Below are positions 1 to 8,049 of a DNA stretch of 25,452 nt, piece after piece (positions within the stretch are counted from its first letter, which is position 1; each line of letters starts with the position of its first letter). A program made the translations under genes and the position numbers. This DNA is from JAZDKP01 sp043802925. GTDB taxonomy: Bacteria > Fibrobacterota > OXYB2-FULL-49-7 > JAEUSG01. The stretch covers positions 1 to 25,452 of the forward strand of contig JAZDKP010000263.1 in NCBI GenBank assembly GCA_043802925.1, written 5' to 3'. The notes below the pieces were generated by a model, which saw only the letters and a list, made by a program, of their open reading frames with translations, was not told the DNA's origin and searched no databases.

Positions 1-689
1 TTCTGTCTCTACCAGGAAAACCAAAGTTCCTGGTGCGTGTGCAAGAACGCTTCAAGGCGGTGGCCGTCAAGAAACTTAAGGATCGTTCAAAACTCGTCAA
101 AGTTAGGGATCCTAACACTGGAGAATACATTCTGCTCAGGCAGATCAAGGCGAAGGTCCGGCGTCCGGGAAAACAGTGGGTGAAAATCCGTTTGTGGACC
201 AACCTTCTTGATCCCATCCGGTATCCAGCCAAAGAACTGGTCCCGTTGTATGCGATGCGATGGGAGCAGGAAATAGCGTTCCGTGAAATTAAGGAACATC
301 TCCACGACAGCAATGTGCTCTTGAGCCATACTGTCGTCACAGCTGTCCAGGAAATTTGCGCGCTCTTTATGGCTCAGGCAATCGTTTCCAATGTACGCCT
401 GATGACATCGGATGGCCAGGACATCCCGGTCATGCAGATCAGTTTCTCAAAAACGCTCAATGCCTGCCGTAACTTATGTTGGCTCTCGGCAATAGCCGGC
501 AACATCATTACTTCTGCGCAATTCAGAAAAATAGCTCACATCGTAGAAAAAGAACTCGGAATACAAGCTTCAAAAAAACGACGAAAACGAAGTTGCCCGC
601 GAAAGGTGCGTCAACCCATCAACAAATGGCCTCGCCTCTTAAGAAATCGCTATGCAAAAGGGAAATTCACTTATGAAATCAGAAAATAG
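1..689 (+). CDS. IS4-family transposase, C-terminal part (5' end outside window)
   Basis: The reading frame is open from base 3 to the TAG at 687-689, so this is the downstream part of a longer gene; the GTG at 33 is only an internal codon. The IS4-family signature Y-x2-R-x3-E-x6-K is visible as Y73, R76, E80 and K87 (counted from the GTG), within the YAMRWEQEIAFREIK segment. This segment carries the catalytic Glu of the DDE triad; the two catalytic Asp residues should lie upstream, outside the window. The tail is very basic (SKKRRKRSCPRKVRQP), as is usual for DNA-binding transposases. The gene is clearly AT-richer than purC/purH, consistent with a mobile element. I could not identify the terminal inverted repeat or target duplication in the 190 nt that follow. 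Whether the element is intact cannot be judged here. Confidence 0.87.
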   Translation, partial: LSLPGKPKFLVRVQERFKAVAVKKLKDRSKLVKVRDPNTGEYILLRQIKAKVRRPGKQWVKIRLWTNLLDPIRYPAKELVPLYAMRWEQEIAFREIKEHLHDSNVLLSHTVVTAVQEICALFMAQAIVSNVRLMTSDGQDIPVMQISFSKTLNACRNLCWLSAIAGNIITSAQFRKIAHIVEKELGIQASKKRRKRSCPRKVRQPINKWPRLLRNRYAKGKFTYEIRK

Positions 690-803
690 TCAGGATAGTT
701 TCCGAAAGGCATTGCGTTTAACCGTTAATCCGATTTTGAGAAGGCTTTGCAAAAAAAAGATGTCTTTGTTCCTGCCATCGCTGAAGAACAAAACTGAAAA
801 TCA

Positions 804-860
804 TTGACTTGGCTTTTCCGGATTTTGTATTTAAATCCTTCTTCATCACATTACTATAAT
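804..860 (+). promoter_or_regulatory. Candidate promoter region of the purC-purH-topA run
   Basis: Two candidates overlap. TTGACT (804-809) is followed after 18 nt by TATTTA (828-833). A perfect TATAAT lies at 855-860, 20 nt before the chosen purC ATG, but has no convincing -35 at 17-19 nt. Use of the second would leave only about 14 nt of leader, just enough to hold the AAAGGA ribosome-binding site. A 7-bp inverted repeat (765-771 / 786-792, 14-nt loop) lies upstream and lacks a T-run, so I do not call it a terminator. Confidence 0.4.
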
Positions 861-880
861 ATATGTTTAAAGGATTCTCC

Positions 881-1762
881 ATGGAAAAACCGGTATTGAC
901 AACTGACATCCAAGAATATCCTGTTTTTACCCGGGGCAAGGTTCGTGACGTCTACGATATGGGCGAAAAGCTCCTTATCGTTGCCACAGACCGTCTTTCC
1001 GCATTTGACGTGGTCATGCCCAATGGCGTCCCGGAAAAGGGAAAAATACTGACACAGATGTCCCTTTTCTGGTTTAACCATGTCAAGGACGTGGTCAAAA
1101 ACCACCTGCTGCTCACGGACGTCAAACAATTTCCGTCCGACCTCCAGAAATACGCGGAGATCCTCCGCGGTCGTTCCGTGATCGTGAAAAAGGCCAAACG
1201 CTACGACATCGAATGCGTGGTGCGCGGCTACCTCACGGGCTCGGGCCTCAAGGATTACCGGAATACCGGCACGGTCTGCGGCATCCCGTTACCGGCGGGC
1301 CTCACCGAGGCCTCGCGTCTGCCCGAGCCCCTCTTCACCCCGGCGTGGAAGGCCCCGCAGGGCGAGCACGACGAAAACATCAGCTTTGAGCGCACGATTG
1401 AAATCGTGGGCCTGCCTGTTGCCGAAAAACTGCGCGACCTCACACTCGCCATCTATAAAAAAGCGGCCGCGCACGCCGAATCGCGCGGCATCATCCTGGC
1501 CGACACCAAGTTCGAATTCGGCCTCATTGACGGCGAAATCCGCCTCATCGACGAAATCCTTTCCCCCGATTCCTCGCGTTTCTGGCCCCGGGCGGAATAT
1601 GCCGAAGGCCGCGTCCAGAACAGCTTTGACAAGCAGTTCGTCCGCGACTACCTCGAACAAATCCAATGGAATAAAAAACCGCCGGCCCCGGAACTGCCGG
1701 CCGATGTCATCGAAAAAACCGTGGCCAAGTACCGCGAAGCGCATAAAATCATCTGCGGATAA
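881..1762 (+). CDS. purC: Phosphoribosylaminoimidazole-succinocarboxamide synthase (SAICAR synthetase)
   Basis: This cytosolic enzyme condenses CAIR with aspartate using ATP in de novo purine synthesis. The family motifs appear in order: the GKVRDVYD nucleotide-binding segment near the N-terminus, LIVATDRLSAFDVVMP, the VVRGYLTGSGLKDY segment, GIILADTKFEFG and LIDEILSPDSSRFWP. The length (293 aa) fits the longer PurC subfamily of about 290-300 aa. I chose ATG 881 because AAAGGA sits 6 nt upstream, the same arrangement as the next two genes. An in-frame ATG at 863 would add six residues (MFKGFS) but would lie almost on the TATAAT box. The stop is followed 23 nt later by purH. Nothing is missing or broken. 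Confidence 0.96.
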   Translation: MEKPVLTTDIQEYPVFTRGKVRDVYDMGEKLLIVATDRLSAFDVVMPNGVPEKGKILTQMSLFWFNHVKDVVKNHLLLTDVKQFPSDLQKYAEILRGRSVIVKKAKRYDIECVVRGYLTGSGLKDYRNTGTVCGIPLPAGLTEASRLPEPLFTPAWKAPQGEHDENISFERTIEIVGLPVAEKLRDLTLAIYKKAAAHAESRGIILADTKFEFGLIDGEIRLIDEILSPDSSRFWPRAEYAEGRVQNSFDKQFVRDYLEQIQWNKKPPAPELPADVIEKTVAKYREAHKIICG

Positions 1763-1785
1763 ACCAACTCTTTAAAGGAACCCGT

Positions 1786-3408
1786 ATGGCAACCCCGGAT
1801 AAGAAACTCGCTCTGATCAGCGTCTCCGACAAGGCCCACATCACGGACATGGCCAAATTCCTCGTCCAGCTCAATTTCGAAATCCTTTCGACCGGCGGGA
1901 CGGCCAAGACCCTCCGGGAAGCGGGCATCCCCGTGACCCAGGTTTCGGACCATACCGGGTTCCCTGAAATCATGGACGGCCGGGTCAAGACCCTCCATCC
2001 AAAAATCCACGGCGGCCTGCTGGGCATGCGCGATCTCCCCTCCCACGCCGAACAGGCGGCCAAAAACAACATCCGCTGGATCGACCTTGTCATCGTCAAC
2101 CTGTATCCCTTTGAGCAGACCGTGGCCAAGCCCAATGTCAAAATCGAAGAAGCCATCGAAAACATCGACATCGGCGGCCCGAGCATGATCCGCAGCGCGG
2201 CCAAAAACCACAAGTTCGTCACCGTGCTCACCGACCCAGCCGATTACCGCCGCGTACTCGAGGAGTTCAACGTCCGCGGAGAGACCTCGCTCAAGACCCG
2301 CCAGGAACTGGCGGCCAAGGCCTTCGCCCTCACCGCCCGCTACGACGCGGCCATCGACGCCTACCTCAGCCGGAACCTGACCCATAAAAACGTGCTTCAT
2401 CTTGCCTACGAAGACGGCGAGACCCTCCGCTACGGTGAAAACGCGCACCAGTCCGCGGTCTTCTACAAGTCCCACGATACCGAAACGTCCATCGCAATCG
2501 CCAAAAAACTGCACGGCAAGGAACTCTCGTTCAACAATATCGTGGACGCGGACGCGGCCCTCGAATGCGCGCGCGAATTCGCCGGGCAAAAAGCGGTCGT
2601 GGTTGTCAAGCACACCAACCCCTGCGGCATCGCGGTGGGTGACACACTCGACGAAGCCTTTGAAATGGCCTGGAAGGGCGATCCCGTCTCGGCCTTCGGT
2701 TCGGTCATCGCCTGCACCGACACGGTCGACGGCCGCACGGCGCGCCGCCTGGCAGGCCGCTTCGTCGAAATCCTGGTGGCCCCGGACTTCACACCCGAGG
2801 CCCTCGAGTTCCTCAAGGACAAGTCGCACGACATCCGGATTCTCAAGACCGGCCCGCTCGATGCGCAAATGCGGCCCAAAAAGGTCTACCGGCCGGTCAT
2901 CGGCGGAATTCTCGAACAGGACCGCGACGCCATCGTCTTCGAAAAACTCGACACCGTGACAAAAGCCGCCTTCCCGAAAAACAAACTCGAACTGGCCAAG
3001 TTCGCCTACGCGGCCTGCAAGCACATCAAAAGCAACACCATCGCCCTTGCCCACGAGTACAAGCCCGGCCTCTTCATGCTGCTCGGCATGGGCGCGGGCC
3101 AACCCAACCGCGTCGATTCGCTCCGCAAGCTGTGCGCCACCAAGGCCGAGGAGAACCTCCTGCTCTTTCACAAGGAACAGGCGGCAACCGAGCCCTTCGC
3201 GGACTATAAACAACGCATCTTCGGAGAGTGCGTCATGGCGTCCGACGCCTTCTTCCCCTTTGACGACACGGTCCGCGAAGCCGCCAAGTTCGGCATCAAG
3301 TACATCATCCAGCCCGGCGGTTCCAAGCGCGACGCAGACGTCATCAAGGCGTGCGACGAACTGGGCATTGCCATGTGCCTTACCCATACCCGCCATTTCA
3401 AGCACTAA
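1786..3408 (+). CDS. purH: Bifunctional AICAR transformylase / IMP cyclohydrolase
   Basis: PurH catalyses the last two steps of IMP synthesis: 10-formyl-THF-dependent formylation of AICAR, then ring closure. The N-terminal MGS-like cyclohydrolase domain covers about residues 1-150 (ALISVSDKAHI, ILSTGGTAKTL, GFPEIMDGRVKTLHPKIHGG). The C-terminal transformylase domain carries LRYGENAHQ, the catalytic Lys-His pair K275-H276 in VVKHTNPCG, GDPVSAFGS and the ending HTRHFKH. The length (540 aa) is close to the usual 510-530. AAAGGA lies 7 nt before the ATG. It sits 23 nt after purC and 18 nt before topA on the same strand, so the three are probably co-transcribed. A 938-codon open frame on the opposite strand here is a codon-bias shadow. 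Confidence 0.97.
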   Translation: MATPDKKLALISVSDKAHITDMAKFLVQLNFEILSTGGTAKTLREAGIPVTQVSDHTGFPEIMDGRVKTLHPKIHGGLLGMRDLPSHAEQAAKNNIRWIDLVIVNLYPFEQTVAKPNVKIEEAIENIDIGGPSMIRSAAKNHKFVTVLTDPADYRRVLEEFNVRGETSLKTRQELAAKAFALTARYDAAIDAYLSRNLTHKNVLHLAYEDGETLRYGENAHQSAVFYKSHDTETSIAIAKKLHGKELSFNNIVDADAALECAREFAGQKAVVVVKHTNPCGIAVGDTLDEAFEMAWKGDPVSAFGSVIACTDTVDGRTARRLAGRFVEILVAPDFTPEALEFLKDKSHDIRILKTGPLDAQMRPKKVYRPVIGGILEQDRDAIVFEKLDTVTKAAFPKNKLELAKFAYAACKHIKSNTIALAHEYKPGLFMLLGMGAGQPNRVDSLRKLCATKAEENLLLFHKEQAATEPFADYKQRIFGECVMASDAFFPFDDTVREAAKFGIKYIIQPGGSKRDADVIKACDELGIAMCLTHTRHFKH

Positions 3409-3426
3409 GAATATAAAGGAACCTGC

Positions 3427-5673
3427 ATGCCCAAAAACCTCGTCATCGTCGAGTCCCCGGCCAAGGCCCGAACCATCGGAAAATATCTGGGCAAGGACTA
3501 CACCATCAAGGCCTCCATGGGGCACATCATCGACCTGCCGGTCAAGGAGTTCGGCATCGACATCGAGCACGACTTTGCGCCAAAATACGTCACCATGAAG
3601 GGCAAGGCCAAAATCATCACCGAACTCAAGAAAGCGGCCCAGAAAGCCTCGGTCATCTACCTTGCCTCGGACCCTGACCGCGAGGGGGAGGCCATTGCCT
3701 GGCACATCTCCGAAATATTGAAAAAGACCAATCCCTCGGCCGGGATGCACCGCATACTGCTGAACGAAATCACCAAGGCCGCGGTCAAGAACGCCATCAA
3801 ATCGCCGCTTGAAATTGACATGCACAAGGTCAACGCCCAGCAGACGCGCCGCATCCTGGATCGCATCGTGGGTTACAAAATCAGCCCGTTCCTCTGGAAG
3901 GCCGTGTACCGGGGCCTGTCGGCCGGCCGCGTACAGTCCGTGGCCCTGCGCATCATCTGCGAGCGCGAAGGGGAACGTGATGTATTCAATAAAGAGGAAT
4001 ACTGGACCCTCGACGTGCTCGTGAAGAATGCGGAGGGGAACCCGTTCAACATGCGCCTCTTCAAAGTCCGTGGCAAGGACCCGGTCCTGACCCACGAAGC
4101 GGCCCCCCAGGCCGTCATTGACGCGGTCCGGTCCGTGGACTGGATTATTTCGGACATCGTCCGCAAATCCAAAAAGCGCAACCCGCTCCCCCCCTTCATC
4201 ACCAGCTCGCTCCAGCAGGAAGCGGCGCGCAAGCTGCACTTCTCCGCGTCCAAGACCATGTCCCTGGCCCAGCAGTTGTACGAGGGCCTCGACATCGGCG
4301 ACCAGCGCGTGGGTCTCATCACCTACATGCGTACCGATTCCACCCGCGTCTCGGACGATGCCAAGCGCGCGGCCGCAGCCTACATCAGTTCCGCACTCGG
4401 GCCCCAGTACCTGCCCGAGAACTTCAAGGAATACAAAAAAAGCGAGCGGGCCCAGGACGCGCACGAGGCCATCCGTCCTTCCATCATTGAAAAGGAATAC
4501 GAGCCGGATCAGCTGAAAGGGGCCCTGGCACGCGACCAGCAGCGCCTGTACGAACTTGTCTGGCGCCGCTTTCTCGCCTCACAGATGATGCCCGCCGAAT
4601 ACGACTCCACCACCGTGGACGTCGTCACCGGTGACTACACTTTCCGCGCCGTGGGTTCGGTGCTCAAGTTCGACGGTTTCACCCGCGTCTATACACAGGT
4701 CGAGGACGAAGGCAAGACCGACGACGACGGCAACATGCTCCTGCCCGAAATGGAAAAGGACGAAAAGGTCGCGCCCCAGAAATTTTCGCCCGAACAGCAT
4801 TTTACCCAGCCGCCCCCCCGCTACAGCGAAGCGTCACTTGTCAAGGAGCTCGAAAAACAGGGCATCGGCCGGCCCAGCACCTACGCCCAGATTATCGACA
4901 CCCTCAAACGCCGCACCTACGTTGAAATCGACCAGCGGCGGTTTTTTCCGTCACTCCTGGGTAAAACAATCAACAACATCCTGGTCAGCGAATTCCCCGA
5001 CATCTTTAACGTGAGTTTCACGGCCCGCATGGAAGAGGAACTCGACAAAATCGAGTCCGGGACCGACAACTGGGTCAAACTCCTTCAGGAGTTCTACACC
5101 CCCATGGCGCGCGACCTCAAGGCCGCGCAGGAAAAAACAAAACAGCTGAAAAAGTCGCTGGAAATCGAGACCGACGAAAACTGCGACGAGTGCGGCCAGA
5201 AAATGGTCATCAAGTGGGGCCGCAACGGCCGCTTTGTCGCCTGCTCGGGCTACCCGGCCTGCCGTAACACCCATCCGGTGGAAAAAGAGGAACTCGACGA
5301 TTCCGTGACCATCGCCTGCAAGCTCTGCAATTCACCCATGGTGGTCAAACGCTGGAAACGGAGCCGCTTTCTCGGCTGCTCGCGCTACCCGGAGTGCAAA
5401 GGCATCCTGCCCTATCCCGTGGGCGTCAAATGCCCGGAAGAAGGATGCCCGGGTTACATTGCGGAGCGTTATTCCCAGCGCGGCAAAATTTTCTTCTCAT
5501 GCAGCGAATACCCCAAATGCAAGTTCGCGAGCTGGAACAAGCCCGTGAACAAGGCCTGCGAGGTCTGCGGCGCCCCCTTCCTGGTGGAACAGGTCACCAA
5601 GTCCAAGGGAACCACGCTCAAGTGCCTCAAGTGCAAGTCCGAGATCCTGCGCGAGCAGGAAGAGGTCGAGTAA
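3427..5673 (+). CDS. topA: DNA topoisomerase I (type IA)
   Basis: The enzyme relaxes negatively supercoiled DNA by transient single-strand cleavage. The N-terminal Toprim domain shows VIVESPAKA with E9, and DPDREGEAIAW with the metal ligands D82, D84 and E86. VNAQQTRRILDRIVGYKISP and GLSAGRVQSVALR are core topoisomerase motifs. The active-site tyrosine is Y300 in GLITYMRTDSTRVS. From about residue 586 there are four cysteine zinc ribbons: C-x2-C...C-x4-C types at about 586, 625 and 700, and a C-x4-C variant starting CPEEGC near 663. Length 748 aa is normal for a four-ribbon TopA. AAAGGA precedes the ATG by 7 nt, and the gene starts 18 nt after purH. The radical SAM gene follows after 12 nt. 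Confidence 0.97.
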   Translation: MPKNLVIVESPAKARTIGKYLGKDYTIKASMGHIIDLPVKEFGIDIEHDFAPKYVTMKGKAKIITELKKAAQKASVIYLASDPDREGEAIAWHISEILKKTNPSAGMHRILLNEITKAAVKNAIKSPLEIDMHKVNAQQTRRILDRIVGYKISPFLWKAVYRGLSAGRVQSVALRIICEREGERDVFNKEEYWTLDVLVKNAEGNPFNMRLFKVRGKDPVLTHEAAPQAVIDAVRSVDWIISDIVRKSKKRNPLPPFITSSLQQEAARKLHFSASKTMSLAQQLYEGLDIGDQRVGLITYMRTDSTRVSDDAKRAAAAYISSALGPQYLPENFKEYKKSERAQDAHEAIRPSIIEKEYEPDQLKGALARDQQRLYELVWRRFLASQMMPAEYDSTTVDVVTGDYTFRAVGSVLKFDGFTRVYTQVEDEGKTDDDGNMLLPEMEKDEKVAPQKFSPEQHFTQPPPRYSEASLVKELEKQGIGRPSTYAQIIDTLKRRTYVEIDQRRFFPSLLGKTINNILVSEFPDIFNVSFTARMEEELDKIESGTDNWVKLLQEFYTPMARDLKAAQEKTKQLKKSLEIETDENCDECGQKMVIKWGRNGRFVACSGYPACRNTHPVEKEELDDSVTIACKLCNSPMVVKRWKRSRFLGCSRYPECKGILPYPVGVKCPEEGCPGYIAERYSQRGKIFFSCSEYPKCKFASWNKPVNKACEVCGAPFLVEQVTKSKGTTLKCLKCKSEILREQEEVE

Positions 5674-5685
5674 GCGCGGTTTTGG

Positions 5686-6651
5686 ATGGACCTTAACCGG
5701 AAGCTCAAGATTTTCCGGTGCGCCCTCGAGAGCGGCGCCACGCCGTTCGCCTCGCTTTTCGTCACCCGCCGCTGCCCGCTCCATTGCGCCTACTGCAGCG
5801 CCCGCCGCGACGCCCCTGGCCCCGAACTTTCCACGGACGACTGGAAGCGCGCCATGAAAAAGCTGCACGGCTTTGGCGTGCGCCACATGGCCTTCAATGG
5901 CGGAGAGCCCCTCCTCCGCGAGGATATCGGCGAACTCATCGCCTATGCCGCGCACGATTTGAGTTGCATCACCTGGCTTTTCACCAGCCTGACCTCGCTC
6001 GACGACCCCCTCCTCGGCCGTCTCAAGCACCTCGACTTTCTCTCCGCCTCCATCGACGGCCTCTCCGGGGCCGGTCCCCGCTCCGACCCTGCCATCTTTG
6101 AGCGCCTCGCCCGGTGCGCCACGCACGGCATCACGCCCGCGGTGCTCGCCACCGTGACCGCGGACAACGTGAAGGGCACCCTGGCCTTGGCACGCGAATG
6201 CCTCGCCCTCAATATTTTCTTCGATTTCGTGCTCGTACAAACCCATGGCGGCGCGTTTTCCACGCAAACGGGAAAGCGTCCCGACTCCGCGGACCTGAAG
6301 CCGCTTTTTCGCGAACTCTCCGCGCTCCGCGCTAAAACGGGCAAGGTCCTTGCCTCGTACAAACTGCTGCGTGAAGCCGCGGAATTTTACCGCCGCAACA
6401 ACTGGAAGTGCCCTATGACCCAGGACCCCTTCATTGCCGTGGACGCGGACGGCCGGCTCATGCCCTGCCAGGAGTACGCGACGGACCTCACAATTTTTGA
6501 CGTGGAGAACTTACGCGACCCGCGCTGGCGCAAGGCCAAACGGACGGTCATTGAAAAGTGCCCGGGTTGCTCCGCGGTCTACAATTACCAGAAAACCTTC
6601 CGGAACCCGTTCGATTTGCTGAAGGAATCCGTGGCGCTGCTGAGGTTCTGA
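5686..6651 (+). CDS. Radical SAM protein with SPASM-like C-terminal cysteines, function unknown
   Basis: The radical SAM CxxxCxxC motif that binds the catalytic 4Fe-4S cluster is C30-C34-C37 (RRCPLHCAYCSA). FNGGEPLLRED is the SAM-contacting GGEP segment. At the C-terminus C242, C261, C292 and C295 form a C-x18-C...C-x2-C set. That is like a short SPASM domain with room for one auxiliary Fe-S cluster; the surrounding sequence (DPFIAVDADGRLMPCQEYA) is typical of SPASM proteins. Members modify peptides, cofactors or other enzymes, and I cannot tell the substrate. No precursor-peptide gene lies beside it. It starts 12 nt after the topA stop without a clear Shine-Dalgarno, so translation is probably coupled to topA. 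The next gene downstream has its own promoter. Confidence 0.85.
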   Translation: MDLNRKLKIFRCALESGATPFASLFVTRRCPLHCAYCSARRDAPGPELSTDDWKRAMKKLHGFGVRHMAFNGGEPLLREDIGELIAYAAHDLSCITWLFTSLTSLDDPLLGRLKHLDFLSASIDGLSGAGPRSDPAIFERLARCATHGITPAVLATVTADNVKGTLALARECLALNIFFDFVLVQTHGGAFSTQTGKRPDSADLKPLFRELSALRAKTGKVLASYKLLREAAEFYRRNNWKCPMTQDPFIAVDADGRLMPCQEYATDLTIFDVENLRDPRWRKAKRTVIEKCPGCSAVYNYQKTFRNPFDLLKESVALLRF

Positions 6652-6665
6652 CGCTTTGCCCCCCA

Positions 6666-6694
6666 TTGACAACGAGTTGTCAGGAATCTATATT
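6666..6694 (+). promoter_or_regulatory. Strong sigma-70-type promoter of the DUF4143 ATPase gene
   Basis: A perfect -35 TTGACA (6666-6671) is separated by 17 nt from TATATT (6689-6694). Transcription would start near 6701, leaving a leader of about 33 nt before the ATG at 6734. This is the best promoter match in the window. Confidence 0.7.
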
Positions 6695-6706
6695 TATACA
6701 ATATAG
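6667..6706. promoter_or_regulatory. Two inverted repeats overlapping the -35 and -10 (operator candidates)
   Basis: The first is a perfect 7-bp dyad TGACAAC-GA-GTTGTCA (6667-6673 / 6676-6682), overlapping the -35 and the spacer. The second is CTATAT (6688-6693) and ATATAG (6701-6706) with a 7-nt centre, overlapping the -10 and likely start site. Dyads in these places are typical repressor sites. No regulator gene is adjacent, so the binding protein is unknown. The second dyad is AT-rich and may be chance. Confidence 0.45.
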
Positions 6707-6733
6707 AAGTTGTTGTTCTAAAGTGTATAAACC

Positions 6734-7915
6734 ATGAAGCCCGTAAAAAGAGAAATCCTGAAAGAGTTCCTGTCGCTGATGCGGCAATATCCGGTGGTGA
6801 CCATCACCGGTCCCCGCCAATCGGGCAAAACGACGCTGGCAAAATCCGCCTTTCCGAAACTGCCCTATTACTCGCTGGAAAGCCCTGACGTCCGCAGTCG
6901 GGTATTGCGCGATCCGCGCGCCTTTCTGGCAGGCCATCCCGACGGCATGGTCATCGATGAAATCCAGAAAGTTCCCGAGCTACCCTCCTATCTTCAGGGG
7001 GTGGTGGACGAGCACAGGAAAAAAGGGCTGTTTGTTCTGACCGGCAGCCGTCAATTTGAAATCATGAGCCGGGTTTCGCAGTCCCTGGCCGGTCGTACCG
7101 CGCTCCTCAAACTGCTTCCGTTTTCCTTCAGAGAAATCTCTCTGCTGAAAGGCCGTATGGATGCCGATGCCCTGCTGCTTAACGGCTGTTATCCGCGCGT
7201 GTACAGCGAGAAGCAGGAAGCCTACAAAAGCTACCGGAATTATTTTGAAACCTATGTGGAACGCGATCTCCGTGACCTGCTGGCCGTCAAAGACCTCGCG
7301 GCATTTGAAAAGTTCGTCCGCCTCTGCGCAGGGCGGATTGGCGGTATTTTGAATGCTTCCGCTCTCGCGGGCGAAGTCGGTGTTTCCTATCATACCATCC
7401 AGTCCTGGCTCTCCATCCTGCAGGCATCCTATCTTATCTTCCTGCTGCAGCCGTACTACGGGAATATCGGGAAACGGATAGTCAAATCCCCTAAAATCTA
7501 CTTTTACGATACCGGGCTCGCGGCCTTTCTGCTGGGAATCGACGGGAAAGCCCAGATTGAAAACCATCCCCTCCGGGGTATGCTTTTTGAAAACATGGTC
7601 ATTCTTGAGCTCATGAAGAGCCGTTTCAACCGGGGATATGATCACGACCTTTTTTATTATCGGGACAACAACGGGAACGAAGTGGATGTTATCTTTAAAA
7701 CCGGAGCAGGGCTTGTGCCCGTAGAAATCAAGTCATCCTCCACCTTTCACGTGGATTACCTGAAAGGACTCGAGTATTTCAGGAAGATCGTTCCGAAGGA
7801 ATGCCGGCCCGGTTATCTGGTTTATTCAGGGAAAAATGAAACGCTGACAGGGAACTGGCGTGCCATCAATTTCATCCATGCCCGGGACATTGTAGAGCCG
7901 TCGAATCAAAAATAA
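6734..7915 (+). CDS. AAA-type ATPase with DUF4143 C-terminal domain
   Basis: The N-terminal AAA_14-type domain has Walker A GPRQSGKTT (starting about residue 26), Walker B MVIDEIQK with D75-E76, and a sensor-like LTGSRQFE. The C-terminal half matches the DUF4143 pattern: LKLLPFSFREI, ETYVERDLRDLL, GEVGVSYHTIQSWLSIL, KIYFYDTGLAAFLLGI and RGMLFENMVILEL. The end carries an EVDV...VEIKSS segment (D318, E331, K333) that resembles a PD-(D/E)XK nuclease core. The length (393 aa) is normal. The family is widespread, often as several paralogues, and its role is unsettled. It has its own promoter and terminator. Base composition is less GC-rich than the purine/topA genes, so acquisition by transfer is plausible. 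Confidence 0.9.
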   Translation: MKPVKREILKEFLSLMRQYPVVTITGPRQSGKTTLAKSAFPKLPYYSLESPDVRSRVLRDPRAFLAGHPDGMVIDEIQKVPELPSYLQGVVDEHRKKGLFVLTGSRQFEIMSRVSQSLAGRTALLKLLPFSFREISLLKGRMDADALLLNGCYPRVYSEKQEAYKSYRNYFETYVERDLRDLLAVKDLAAFEKFVRLCAGRIGGILNASALAGEVGVSYHTIQSWLSILQASYLIFLLQPYYGNIGKRIVKSPKIYFYDTGLAAFLLGIDGKAQIENHPLRGMLFENMVILELMKSRFNRGYDHDLFYYRDNNGNEVDVIFKTGAGLVPVEIKSSSTFHVDYLKGLEYFRKIVPKECRPGYLVYSGKNETLTGNWRAINFIHARDIVEPSNQK

Positions 7916-7918
7916 AAT

Positions 7919-7961
7919 CCCCGGCGCGCCGTATTACCGGCTGCCCCAGGGGTTCTTTTTT
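7919..7961 (+). terminator. Rho-independent-type terminator after the DUF4143 gene
   Basis: Starting 4 nt after the TAA, CCCCGG (7919-7924) can pair with CC-A-GGGG (ending 7952). An inner GCCG / CGGC helix has a 6-nt loop (TATTAC). The run TTCTTTTTT follows directly. The helix has a bulge and an internal loop but is GC-rich. Confidence 0.6.
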
Positions 7962-8049
7962 CCGTCTGGTCCGCGCACTATCAAGGGAATGTTACCCTTC
8001 GAAACCTGAAAAATGACCGTATCGTAAAAGGCACACTTCCGAGAATTCT

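Noticed and set aside
765..792. Terminator after the transposase
   Set aside because: The 7-bp hairpin has a 14-nt loop and is followed by ACTGAAAATC rather than a T-run.
1648..4464. A 938-codon open frame on the - strand antisense to purC, purH and topA
   Set aside because: It mirrors codon bias of GC-rich genes on the other strand. The protein is low-complexity (D/G/V/R/F-rich) with no motif, and the + strand genes are unmistakable.
7983..7999. Terminator after the ppx-like gene
   Set aside because: The AAGGG/CCCTT hairpin is short and no U-tract follows on the - strand.
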